Below, piece by piece: positions 1-5,937 of a stretch of 6,006 bases of DNA (the stretch's first letter is position 1; each line of letters starts with the position of its first letter). The stretch comes from Clostridia bacterium (GTDB lineage Bacteria; Bacillota; Clostridia; Christensenellales; Borkfalkiaceae): NCBI GenBank assembly GCA_017648525.1, contig JAGCIP010000121.1, positions 1-6,006 of the forward strand, in the 5' to 3' direction. Under the pieces are notes generated by a model. It was not told the origin of the DNA and searched no databases. It saw only the letters and a program-made list of their open reading frames with translations. The position numbers were made by a program, and so were the translations under genes.

Positions 1-485
1 CGATAAAAGAAAAAGAATTATCAAAAAGCATGCTAGAGGTTGCCGCTATTATTGCTTATAAACAACCCGTTACTAGAATTGATTTAGAAGAAATTCGTGG
101 TAATAGCGAATATGCAGTTCAAAAGTTGCTTGAACTTGGAGTTATTGAGCCGGTGGGCAGAAAGGATGCCGTTGGTAAACCCGTTTTATTTGGAACAACC
201 GATAAATTCTTAAAGCGTTTCCAAATTTCTTCTTTGGACGAGTTGCCTGATTATGAGGATTTAATCAATAAAATTCAACTTGTTCGTGGAAACGTTAATG
301 ATGACGGCTATTTATATAGAAAAGACGTTTACGTTGAAGATGACGCCCAGAAAGAAGTTGCCGTTACGTCAGTTGAAAATGACAAAATTGACGATAAACG
401 TGCTGTAGATGATTTTGAACTGCCCGATATTAACGAAGAAGAAATCCCTGATTTTTTAGTTGGAGAAGAAGTTGATAAAATCTAA
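1..485 (+). CDS. scpB: Segregation and condensation protein B (ScpB), 5' end outside window
   Basis: ScpB is the winged-helix kleisin-associated subunit of the bacterial SMC condensin complex. It binds ScpA and is needed for chromosome compaction and segregation at the nucleoid. The reading frame is open from base 3 and 160 residues are visible. An ATG at 30 lies inside conserved sequence (LSKSMLEVAAIIAYKQPVTR), so it is internal and the true start lies upstream. Family hallmarks seen are the AYKQPVTR and EEIRG segments, the helix YAVQKLLELGVIE, then GRKDAVGKP with FGTTDKFLKRF, and SLDELPDYED. After that comes an acidic tail of about 70 residues rich in Asp and Glu with no recognisable domain; such tails vary between ScpB proteins. 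Its usual partner scpA is expected just upstream, outside the window. A terminator follows the stop codon by 13 bases. Identification is secure from sequence and from context. Confidence 0.96.
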   Translation, partial: IKEKELSKSMLEVAAIIAYKQPVTRIDLEEIRGNSEYAVQKLLELGVIEPVGRKDAVGKPVLFGTTDKFLKRFQISSLDELPDYEDLINKIQLVRGNVNDDGYLYRKDVYVEDDAQKEVAVTSVENDKIDDKRAVDDFELPDINEEEIPDFLVGEEVDKI

Positions 486-498
486 TTTATACAATATT

Positions 499-525
499 AA
501 AAGCACCCAAATGGGTGCTTTTTTT
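499..525 (+). terminator. Rho-independent terminator after scpB
   Basis: A perfect 10-bp stem, AAAAGCACCC paired with GGGTGCTTTT, encloses the loop AAAT (509-512) and ends in a run of seven T (519-525). It begins 13 bases after the scpB stop, so scpB is probably the last gene of its transcript. It also separates scpB from the DUF2953 gene, which therefore needs its own promoter or read-through. Confidence 0.93.
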
Positions 526-559
526 GTATATAAAAAATTTAACTGCAAATATTAAAATA

Positions 560-1111
560 GTGTTAACAATAGTTATTTTAACTTATATTTTGCTAATTTT
601 TCCTATATTTATAAGAATTGACGTGGCTTTTACTAAAGACGCAAAAAAAATATTATACAAGATTAGACTTTTTAATCTATTCGTCTTGTTTTACGGATAC
701 GTCGAAAAGGTCAACGAAGGAATAGCAATTCATTTAAGTAAAAGAAAAGCAATTATAATTACAAACGATAAAATTTTTGATGTAAAAAACAAAATAAAAC
801 CATTAAAAGATTATCACGTAATAAGACTTTTTATGCAAATTGATTTGGGAAATAAAGAAAGTATATTAACGTCGTTATCAACGGCTTGGAGTATTAATTT
901 TGTCACCCAATACGTTGAGTGGTTTTTAGAAAACTCAAAACCATACGTAAAATTTAATAGCGCTATAAACGTTTACGAAGAAAAAGACTTGTTTTGTGTT
1001 AAAATTAACGCAACCTTTGTTTTTAATTTACTTATGGTAACGATAAGTTTAATAAAGATTTTATTGGAGAAAACATTTTATGCAATTAAATACAGAAAAC
1101 AACAAAATTAA
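560..1111 (+). CDS. DUF2953 family membrane protein, start uncertain
   Basis: This is a protein of unknown molecular function. The family is found in spore-forming Firmicutes, commonly just upstream of ytfJ, as here. From a GTG at 560 it has 183 residues. Residues 1-20 form a hydrophobic segment (LTIVILTYILLIFPIFI) followed by a beta-like stretch starting RIDVAF. The middle carries a motif-like segment ending in TAWSINFVTQYVEWF, and residues 153-173 form a second hydrophobic helix before a basic tail. Fold and length fit DUF2953, though its conservation is low. The frame also allows TTG at 524 and GTG at 515, but 515 lies in the 3' arm of the terminator and 524 at its T-run. None of the three has a clear Shine-Dalgarno sequence. 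I chose 560 because it begins directly at the membrane helix. The last 32 bases overlap ytfJ, pointing to translational coupling. Confidence 0.8.
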   Translation: MLTIVILTYILLIFPIFIRIDVAFTKDAKKILYKIRLFNLFVLFYGYVEKVNEGIAIHLSKRKAIIITNDKIFDVKNKIKPLKDYHVIRLFMQIDLGNKESILTSLSTAWSINFVTQYVEWFLENSKPYVKFNSAINVYEEKDLFCVKINATFVFNLLMVTISLIKILLEKTFYAIKYRKQQN

Positions 1112-1463
1112 CAAAGCAATAGAAACCGCCCTAAAAAACGTTAGTGCACTAGTTGATGCAAATACCGTTATCGGTAAGCCATTAAAAACTAATGAAGGCG
1201 ATTATATAATTCCGGTGTCAAAAATCACCGTGGGTGTTCTTTCGGGTGGTGGAGAATATGGAAAGGTTAACATATTTAAAAAAGGCTCTGATTTGCCATA
1301 TTCGGCGGGTAACGGAGCAATAGTTTCAGTAAAACCGTGTGGCTTTTTAGTCAAAGATAACGGAAGTTATAGGTTAATATCGGTTGCAGACGGTGCGTAT
1401 GAGAAACTACTTGATAAAGCAAGCGATTTTATTGTAGGGCTAAAAGATGAAACTAATGACTAG
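1080..1463 (+). CDS. ytfJ: GerW family sporulation protein (YtfJ)
   Basis: A soluble protein of 127 residues, normal for the family. In Bacillus subtilis, YtfJ/GerW is a forespore protein needed for germination; its biochemical role is not settled. The family signature is clear: a leading helix (IETALKNVSALVDANTVIG), IIPVSKITVG at residues 43-52, a glycine cluster GGG at 56-58, LPYSAGNGAIVSVKPCGFLV around 72-91, and RLISVADG. The start is well set by GGAG at 1066-1069, ten bases before the ATG. The gene begins inside the DUF2953 gene and its end overlaps the carboxypeptidase gene by 17 bases, so the three are probably translated in a coupled way. Its presence suggests a spore former or a lineage descended from one, but ytfJ homologues also persist in bacteria not known to sporulate. 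Confidence 0.93.
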   Translation: MQLNTENNKINKAIETALKNVSALVDANTVIGKPLKTNEGDYIIPVSKITVGVLSGGGEYGKVNIFKKGSDLPYSAGNGAIVSVKPCGFLVKDNGSYRLISVADGAYEKLLDKASDFIVGLKDETND

Positions 1464-2517
1464 AAAAAGTTTATTAATTTTCTTGTCAATATTTGTGTTA
1501 GTGTTTACTTGTTTTAATATGAAAACTAGTAATGTTTTTGCGCAATCTGCCACTGCTGAGATTGTAATGGAAATAAATTCTATGAGAGTATTACATCAAG
1601 TTAATGCGCATGACAAAAAATATATGGCAAGTACGACCAAGATACTGACAGCAATTACGGTTATTGAAAATTGTAATTTAGCAGATGAAGTTACTATTAC
1701 CGAAAAAACCGTTGGTATTGAAGGTTCTAGTATTTACCTTGAAAAAGGTGAAAAATTAACAGTAAAGGATTTGTTATATGGTTTAATGTTGCGCTCTGGA
1801 AACGATTGTGCGGAAACTCTTGCTGTTTTTTGTAGTGGTAGTATTAAAAGTTTTGCTGAATTAATGAATCTTACCGCCAAAAAGATAGGCGCAGAGAATA
1901 GTAATTTTGTTAATCCGCACGGACTACACAACGACAATCATTACACGACGGCGTACGATTTGGCTAAAATTTCTTGTTATGCTATGAAAAATGAAGATTT
2001 TAGAGAAATTGTTGGGACCAAAAAGGTGAGAATACCATTTACAACTCGCAATACTGTAAGACTTTTAATAAATAAGAATAAAATGTTAAATGAATTTGAC
2101 GGCGCAACAGGTATCAAAACTGGTTACACTAAAAAAGCGGGCAGATGTTTAGTTAGTAGCGCTGTTAAAGACGGTATGGAACTAATTTGTGTAGTATTAA
2201 ATTGTCCGCCAATGTTTGAAAAGAGTAAGGAATTATTAACTGAAAAATTTAATTCTTATAAAAACGTTAAAATTGTTGAAAGTGATAACGTAATAGGCTT
2301 TACTACCTTTAATGACGAAAATATTCCACTAATAGTTAAAGAAGACGTTGTTTTGCCCTTAAATTCAAGCGAAAAAGAGAAAATTATGGTCGAATATGAT
2401 TATCCTGCCACAATTAACGAAATAGAAGATTTACAAAAAGAAATAGGGTTAGTTAAAATTTATTGTGAAAATAACTTGATTTTTGAACAAAAAATCTATA
2501 CTATATTAAGTGAATAA
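1447..2517 (+). CDS. D-alanyl-D-alanine carboxypeptidase (peptidase S11, DacB/DacF type)
   Basis: A low-molecular-weight penicillin-binding protein that removes the terminal D-Ala from peptidoglycan stem peptides outside the membrane, limiting cross-linking; sporulation paralogues tune cortex structure. It has 356 residues. A signal peptide is visible: basic MKLMTRK, a hydrophobic core at residues 9-23 and a likely cleavage after VFA at 32. All three catalytic motifs are present: STTK (Ser62, Lys65), SGN (117-119) and KTG (224-226), plus the NFVNPHGL stretch at 153-160. Residues from about 270 form the small beta-rich PBP5 C-terminal domain. No amphipathic or hydrophobic C-terminal anchor is seen, so the mature enzyme may be released or held only by an uncleaved leader. 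The start follows AGGG (1436-1439) by seven bases; an ATG three codons later is possible. Position before rluB matches dacB of B. subtilis, but motifs alone cannot separate dacB from dacF. Confidence 0.95.
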   Translation: MKLMTRKSLLIFLSIFVLVFTCFNMKTSNVFAQSATAEIVMEINSMRVLHQVNAHDKKYMASTTKILTAITVIENCNLADEVTITEKTVGIEGSSIYLEKGEKLTVKDLLYGLMLRSGNDCAETLAVFCSGSIKSFAELMNLTAKKIGAENSNFVNPHGLHNDNHYTTAYDLAKISCYAMKNEDFREIVGTKKVRIPFTTRNTVRLLINKNKMLNEFDGATGIKTGYTKKAGRCLVSSAVKDGMELICVVLNCPPMFEKSKELLTEKFNSYKNVKIVESDNVIGFTTFNDENIPLIVKEDVVLPLNSSEKEKIMVEYDYPATINEIEDLQKEIGLVKIYCENNLIFEQKIYTILSE

Positions 2518-2535
2518 AAATATAGTTGGTTTAAT

Positions 2536-3240
2536 ATGAGAATAAATAAATTTTTAGCGTATAGTGGTGTTTGTTCACGTAGAGCTGCAGACGAATTAAT
2601 TATTGAAGGTGTTGTTAAAATTAACGGCAGGGTTTGTAATCCTGGTGATGACGTTGATATATCTTCAGATAGCGTTACAGTTAAAGGAAAATTAGTAAAC
2701 GTTGTTAAAAAATATGATTATTATATAATGAATAAGCCCAAAGGCTACGTTTGTACGGTAAAAGACGACAAGGGTAGAAAAACCGTTATGGACTTATTGC
2801 CAAACAATAACAAACGATTATTTCCAGTTGGCAGACTTGATTATGATACGGAAGGTCTTTTAATTCTTACTAACGACGGTGATCTAACATTTAAATTAAC
2901 ACATCCAAAGAACGAAGTGCCTAAAACTTATTTAGTTAAAACCGAAAAACCCGTTTCAGACGAAGATTTAATTAAACTACGTAACGGCGTTTACATAGAT
3001 GGTGTAAAAACTAACAAGTGTAACGTTAGAATTGTTGAAACCTTAAAAAGTGGTTCAAAATTACACGTAACAATTACCGAAGGTCGCAATAGACAAGTAC
3101 GTAAAATGTTTGAGGCGGTAAATAATAACGTTGACTTCTTAAAACGCATTAAAATCGGTGATTTGGCGTTGAGTGGGCTAAACCGTGGCGAAGTTAGGGC
3201 GTTAACTCCGAGAGAAATTGATTATTTAATGAATATTTAA
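2536..3240 (+). CDS. rluB: 23S rRNA pseudouridine synthase, RsuA/RluB family
   Basis: It converts a uridine in the peptidyl-transferase region of 23S rRNA (U2605 by E. coli numbering, for RluB) to pseudouridine. The 234-residue protein is of normal length. An N-terminal S4 RNA-binding domain fills residues 1-60 (MRINKFLAYSGVCSRRAADE, then VKINGRV). The catalytic domain follows with NKPKGYVCT at 66-74, the catalytic motif GRLDYDTEGLL with Asp102, and the C-terminal signature EGRNRQVRKMF at 182-192. The ATG is the only start that keeps the S4 domain whole; the sequence before it has only a weak ribosome binding site. It lies 18 bases after the carboxypeptidase stop and is the last gene of the operon. 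RluB cannot be told strictly from RsuA or RluE/F by eye; gene context favours RluB. Confidence 0.94.
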   Translation: MRINKFLAYSGVCSRRAADELIIEGVVKINGRVCNPGDDVDISSDSVTVKGKLVNVVKKYDYYIMNKPKGYVCTVKDDKGRKTVMDLLPNNNKRLFPVGRLDYDTEGLLILTNDGDLTFKLTHPKNEVPKTYLVKTEKPVSDEDLIKLRNGVYIDGVKTNKCNVRIVETLKSGSKLHVTITEGRNRQVRKMFEAVNNNVDFLKRIKIGDLALSGLNRGEVRALTPREIDYLMNI

Positions 3241-3245
3241 TAAAC

Positions 3246-3272
3246 AAAAAAACGGCTTATAGCCGTTTTTTT
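3246..3272. terminator. Bidirectional intrinsic terminator between rluB and the PadR gene
   Basis: The core stem ACGGCT/AGCCGT (3252-3257 and 3261-3266) has loop TAT. Seven A (3246-3252) lie on the left and seven T (3266-3272) on the right, so each strand reads as a GC stem followed by a U-run. It starts six bases after the rluB stop and ends 14 bases before the stop of the convergent gene, and so can serve both. Confidence 0.93.
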
Positions 3273-3286
3273 ATATATAATTTTAA

Positions 3287-4501
3287 TTAAATTTTGCAGA
3301 TTTTAGACTTTGCAATTAAACACTTTGTTAAAAAATGAACGCAACCAAGCACATAAACAATTAACGGTAATATTAATGAGAAAGCTAAAACCGATAAATT
3401 TGAAAAATCAACGTTGCACAAAAGGTTTATTGCAAAAGTAATTAACGTTAAATTAAATACAACGATAATAGATAGTAAAAAAGAGTCAAAACCAAGGTTG
3501 TTTTTTATTGTTTTTAACGGTTTAACTTTGAATTTTATTGCGTTAACAAGTGGGAATACTGTTAAAAACAACAAAGAAACTAAAAACAAGGTGTTGTCAT
3601 AATTAATATTATCCGAAAAACCAAATTTAAATGCAAAAATAGCAATAATTGATAAAATAAAGGTAAAAGTTGAAGTTAGCAAATTAAGCTTATTAACAAG
3701 TAAATTGCCTTTTTCGACGTGCGAATCTCTTGATGAAATACGCAACTTAAAACCTTCTTTTTTAGCTTTTAACGACAAATCGCTAAAATCAATCTTTCCG
3801 ATTGTAACAATCGAGTGTGATTTACTTGTTGAACTAATTTCTTCGTTAAATTTTTGAACTTCGACAGGCTTTTCAACTTTTTCGGTATATTTTTCAGGTT
3901 TTACAGCGTCGTTTTTAATTATTGGTTGTATTTCAATAGGTTTATTATCGTTATTAGGCTCGTTTTTAGCGGTAGATTTAATTAATCCATCTAAAACACT
4001 TCTAAAATTTATTTCTAAATTATCAGGTTGTGAATTGAGTATTTTGTCGTCAACGGGGGATTTATCAACCGTTTTAACGACTTCAACAATTTTTTCAACC
4101 GGTTTTTCAATAATTTTCTCAACTTCTACAACTTTTTCAACAACTTGCGTTCTATAAACGGGTGTTGGTTCGCAATCCATAAGTTTATCAATAATCGAAC
4201 GAGAATAAGACCAACTTGATAAATTTTGTTGAACGGTTTCACGTCCAGCATCAGTTAGTTGAAAATATTTGCGACGACCATTTTCAGAATCGTTCCAATA
4301 TGACTTTACAAGTTTTAAACTTTCAAGTCTTTTAAGAGAACTGTATAGAGTGGCTTGATTTATTTGATAGGAATTATTGCTTTTTTCATCAATACTGTCG
4401 CTAATTTGTTGCGCAAATTTATCGCCGTTTTGAAGGGCGTATAAAATAATCGTATCAATATGACCACGAATTAAATCACTACTAATGGCTTTTTGTTCCA
4501 T
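3287..4501 (-). CDS. PadR-like winged-helix regulator with four C-terminal transmembrane helices
   Basis: Probably a membrane-bound transcription regulator of 404 residues. Residues 1-108 form a PadR-type winged helix: a leading helix (DLIRGHIDTIILYAL), the recognition region with ATLYSSLKRLESLKLV at 50-65, a wing with GRRKYFQLTDAGR at 75-87, and a closing dimerisation helix. PadR proteins usually end near here or carry a helical domain. This one continues with a charged Val/Glu/Lys-rich linker (about 115-230), a segment with DFSDLSLKAKKEGFKLRISS at 238-257, and hydrophobic helices at about 274-294, 303-322, 338-361 and 369-391. The loop between helices 2 and 3 and the tail are basic, which fits an N-in, C-in topology with the DNA-binding domain in the cytoplasm. 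It is a single gene between a convergent rluB and a divergent recombinase; no target gene is evident. Ligand and targets are unknown. PadR domain is secure; the membrane role is inferred. Confidence 0.88.
   Translation of the reverse strand: MEQKAISSDLIRGHIDTIILYALQNGDKFAQQISDSIDEKSNNSYQINQATLYSSLKRLESLKLVKSYWNDSENGRRKYFQLTDAGRETVQQNLSSWSYSRSIIDKLMDCEPTPVYRTQVVEKVVEVEKIIEKPVEKIVEVVKTVDKSPVDDKILNSQPDNLEINFRSVLDGLIKSTAKNEPNNDNKPIEIQPIIKNDAVKPEKYTEKVEKPVEVQKFNEEISSTSKSHSIVTIGKIDFSDLSLKAKKEGFKLRISSRDSHVEKGNLLVNKLNLLTSTFTFILSIIAIFAFKFGFSDNINYDNTLFLVSLLFLTVFPLVNAIKFKVKPLKTIKNNLGFDSFLLSIIVVFNLTLITFAINLLCNVDFSNLSVLAFSLILPLIVYVLGCVHFLTKCLIAKSKICKI
4061..4141 (-). repeat. Val/Glu/Lys repeat in the PadR-protein linker
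   Basis: This stretch encodes residues 121-147 of the regulator, a run of short imperfect repeats built on VEK/VVE/IEKP units (VEKVVEVEKIIEKPVEK and onward). On the + strand it appears as recurring TTTTTCAAC-like words. It is low complexity and strongly charged, and looks like an extended or coiled spacer between the DNA-binding and membrane parts. A weaker echo (EKYTEKVEKPVEVQKF) occurs at residues 203-218. Copy number may vary between strains. Confidence 0.7.
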
Positions 4502-4506
4502 AAGCA

Positions 4507-4510
4507 CTCC
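4507..4510 (-). promoter_or_regulatory. Ribosome binding site fixing the PadR-gene start
   Basis: On the minus strand the sequence reads GGAGTGCTTATG. GGAG (4510-4507) is five bases before the ATG at 4501. The in-frame GTG at 4507-4505 overlaps this site and so cannot be its start codon, which makes ATG 4501 the better choice. Confidence 0.85.
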
Positions 4511-4529
4511 AGATAATTTTTATAATTAA

Positions 4530-4558
4530 AGTTTACTACAAATTTTTTATTAAGTCAA
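4530..4558 (-). promoter_or_regulatory. Predicted sigma-A promoter of the PadR gene
   Basis: On the minus strand, TTGACT (4558-4553) and TAAACT (4535-4530) are separated by exactly 17 bases, close to the housekeeping consensus. Transcription would begin near 4523, giving a leader of about 20 bases that contains the GGAG site. PadR regulators often control their own promoter, but I see no convincing ATGT/ACAT-type operator here. Confidence 0.68.
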
Positions 4559-4669
4559 GAGTTGCAATAAAAAATATAAATAAATTTATTGTGTTAAATA
4601 AAATCATATTAAAAATCACTAATAAAATACTAATGAAACTAAAAACCCACTTTCTTTGCTATTTTTATG

Positions 4670-4709
4670 TTTAACTATGCGTAAAAGTCGTGTTTTGCGC
4701 ATAGTTAAA
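4670..4709. repeat. Near-perfect 17-bp inverted repeat with 6-bp centre; candidate Xer/dif-like recombination site
   Basis: The left arm TTTAACTATGCGTAAAA (4670-4686) and right arm TTTTGCGCATAGTTAAA (4693-4709) are complementary at 16 of 17 positions. They flank the non-palindromic centre GTCGTG (4687-4692). The single mismatch pairs T4682 with G4697. The inner 28 bases (4676-4703) have two 11-bp arms and a 6-bp centre, the layout of dif sites and other tyrosine-recombinase core sites. It lies 122 bases upstream of a tyrosine recombinase ATG. No T-run follows either arm, so it does not look like an intrinsic terminator. It also lies upstream of both predicted recombinase promoters and so would not be in their transcripts. 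An operator for a dimeric repressor is the main alternative. The repeat is certain; its role is inferred. Confidence 0.6.
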
Positions 4710-4772
4710 TATTTGTGTTTATATCCCCTAGTTTTTATAAATTTGCAGTTTCGTGTTTATTTTAGACCAAAT

Positions 4773-4781
4773 TGCTATAAA
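4773..4781 (+). promoter_or_regulatory. Possible secondary extended -10 promoter for the recombinase
   Basis: TGCTATAAA forms an extended -10 element (TG, one base, TATAAA), but there is no recognisable -35 box at the proper distance. A transcript from here would have a leader of roughly 45 bases. It is weaker than the promoter at 4797-4825 and is listed as an alternative. Confidence 0.3.
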
Positions 4782-4796
4782 ATTTTATCTAAGCAC

Positions 4797-4825
4797 TTTA
4801 CATTTTGCCCTATATTGATTATAAT
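4797..4825 (+). promoter_or_regulatory. Near-consensus promoter placing transcription start on the recombinase ATG
   Basis: The -35 box TTTACA (4797-4802) and perfect -10 box TATAAT (4820-4825) are 17 bases apart. The ATG at 4832 begins seven bases after the last base of the -10 box, where transcription normally starts. No Shine-Dalgarno sequence precedes the ATG. Together these suggest a leaderless mRNA. Confidence 0.7.
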
Positions 4826-4831
4826 AAATTT

Positions 4832-5887
4832 ATGAGTAAGAAAAATTTTTTTGAAGAACGTGAAATTTCGTGCATAAATCGTCTAGACGCAATTGTTGAC
4901 ACATTGCCCTATTACGTTAGGGATTTCTTTGTTGGCGTAGAGTTAAGAACTTCGCCATTGACAAGTTTAAACTATGCCTACGATTTGCGTGTTTTTTTTG
5001 ATTTTTTAACAAAAAAAATATTTAAAAATAAGCCCATTGACGGAATAGAATTTGACGATTTAGCAAAATTATGCGCATCAGATTTTGAGTATTATTTAAG
5101 TTATTTGAGCAATTATACAATAAACGGTAAGCAAGAACGTTGTACCGAAACGGGAAAAGCAAGAAAGCTCTCTACCCTGCGTGCTTTTTATAAGTATTTC
5201 TTTAATAAAAATGCTTTACCTGCCAACACTCCGTCAAAGGTAATGATGCCCAAAATTCATGAAAAAGAGATAATACGCCTTGATTCTAATGGAAAAGTTA
5301 ATGAAATTAGCGGTATTTTGCATACCGTTGAGACTGGCGCTGGTTTAACAGGAAAGCAATTAAGGTTTCACAATGCAACAAAAATTAGAGATTGTGTCAT
5401 TATTACCCTATTTTTAGGTACGGGCGTCCGTATAAGTGAACTTGTTGGGTTAAATATAGACGACGTTGACTTTAATACTAATAGTTTTGTTGTTACAAGA
5501 AAAGGCGGAAATCGTAGCGTCTTATATTTTAACGACGAAGTTGCCTCTGCTCTACACGACTATTATGATGTGCGAATCAACAACAAACAAGCTTCAAATG
5601 ATGAAAAAGCATTGTTTTTATCCTTACAAGACAAGAGAATTAGCACTCGTGCCGTGCAAGATTTAGTTAAGAAATATGCCAAAATCGTTTCCCCGCTCAA
5701 AAAAATTACTCCCCACAAACTTCGTAGCACGTTTGGTACTAATTTATATAAACAAACCGGAGATATTTACGCAGTTGCTGCTTGTTTAGGACACAAAGAC
5801 GTTAATACGACAAAGAAACACTATGCCGCCATAACGGACGACATTAAACAAAAAGTATCAAAAGGTTATTCATTAACAGATAAATAA
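4832..5887 (+). CDS. Tyrosine recombinase, XerS-like single-chromosome-type recombinase
   Basis: A site-specific recombinase that cuts and rejoins DNA through a covalent tyrosine link. It has 351 residues from ATG 4832. The N-terminal SAM-like DNA-binding domain covers about 22-130 (TLPYYVRDFF, LNYAYDLRVFFDFL, KLSTLRAFYKYFF), followed by a connecting insert (about 149-185) and the catalytic domain. The full active site is visible: Arg200 (GTGVRISE), Lys224 (TRKGG), His295 and Arg298 (TPHKLR), His321 (LGHK) and Tyr331 (KKHYA). The length, the LPxYVRDFF-type start and the insert before the catalytic domain recall XerS, the single Xer protein of streptococci, rather than XerC/XerD (about 300 residues). 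A TTG nine codons upstream is in frame but lies between the promoter boxes. No phage or transposon genes are nearby, which favours a housekeeping role in chromosome-dimer resolution. A mobile-element integrase remains possible. Confidence 0.9.
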   Translation: MSKKNFFEEREISCINRLDAIVDTLPYYVRDFFVGVELRTSPLTSLNYAYDLRVFFDFLTKKIFKNKPIDGIEFDDLAKLCASDFEYYLSYLSNYTINGKQERCTETGKARKLSTLRAFYKYFFNKNALPANTPSKVMMPKIHEKEIIRLDSNGKVNEISGILHTVETGAGLTGKQLRFHNATKIRDCVIITLFLGTGVRISELVGLNIDDVDFNTNSFVVTRKGGNRSVLYFNDEVASALHDYYDVRINNKQASNDEKALFLSLQDKRISTRAVQDLVKKYAKIVSPLKKITPHKLRSTFGTNLYKQTGDIYAVAACLGHKDVNTTKKHYAAITDDIKQKVSKGYSLTDK

Positions 5888-5908
5888 AACTGACGTTATA
5901 AATGATTA

Positions 5909-5932
5909 GAGCACAGCAAAGTTGCTGTGCTC
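5909..5932. terminator. Hairpin between convergent recombinase and unknown gene, probable terminator
   Basis: GAGCACAGC (5909-5917) and GCTGTGCTC (5924-5932) form a perfect 9-bp stem around AAAGTT; one further A-T pair can close the loop. It lies 21 bases after the recombinase stop and five bases before the stop of the opposing gene. Neither side has a strong T-run (ACTCTTTA on the right, TAATCATTTA on the minus strand), so termination may be inefficient. Confidence 0.65.
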
Positions 5933-5937
5933 ACTCT

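Larger units (their letters stand above)
4502..4831. other. Divergent intergenic region between the PadR gene and the recombinase
   Basis: These 330 bases contain no credible gene; the longest ATG reading frame noticed (from 4633) has 13 codons. From left to right they hold the PadR-gene ribosome binding site and promoter (4507-4558), an AT-rich stretch with the small palindrome AATAAATTTATT (4579-4590), the long inverted repeat 4670-4709, and one or two promoters facing the recombinase (4773-4825). The stretch 4591-4669 shows nothing recognisable. Confidence 0.8.

Noticed and set aside
1734..1937. Open frame of 67 codons on the minus strand
   Set aside because: It lies wholly inside the carboxypeptidase gene, opposite well-conserved catalytic motifs, and has no ribosome binding site or family resemblance.
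3414..3602. Open frame of 62 codons on the plus strand
   Set aside because: It is antisense to the transmembrane part of the PadR-like gene and has no supporting signals.
4502..4507. GTG start at 4507 for the PadR-like gene
   Set aside because: The GTG overlaps the GGAG ribosome binding site, which is properly spaced for ATG 4501 instead.
4579..4590. AATAAATTTATT palindrome as an operator
   Set aside because: A 12-base palindrome made only of A and T is expected by chance in such AT-rich DNA.
4670..4709. Inverted repeat as an intrinsic terminator or leader attenuator
   Set aside because: No T-run follows on either strand, the two adjacent genes are divergent, and it lies upstream of the predicted recombinase promoters.
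4805..4831. TTG start at 4805 for the recombinase
   Set aside because: It lies between the -35 and -10 boxes of the best promoter, lacks a ribosome binding site, and adds residues with no family resemblance.
5466..5666. Open frame of 66 codons on the plus strand
   Set aside because: It lies within the catalytic domain of the recombinase in another frame; the recombinase frame carries the conserved residues.
4832..5887. Prophage or integrative-element integrase with flanking att sites
   Set aside because: No tRNA gene, excisionase, phage gene or direct repeat is visible nearby. This is not fully excluded because the right side of the region is cut off.
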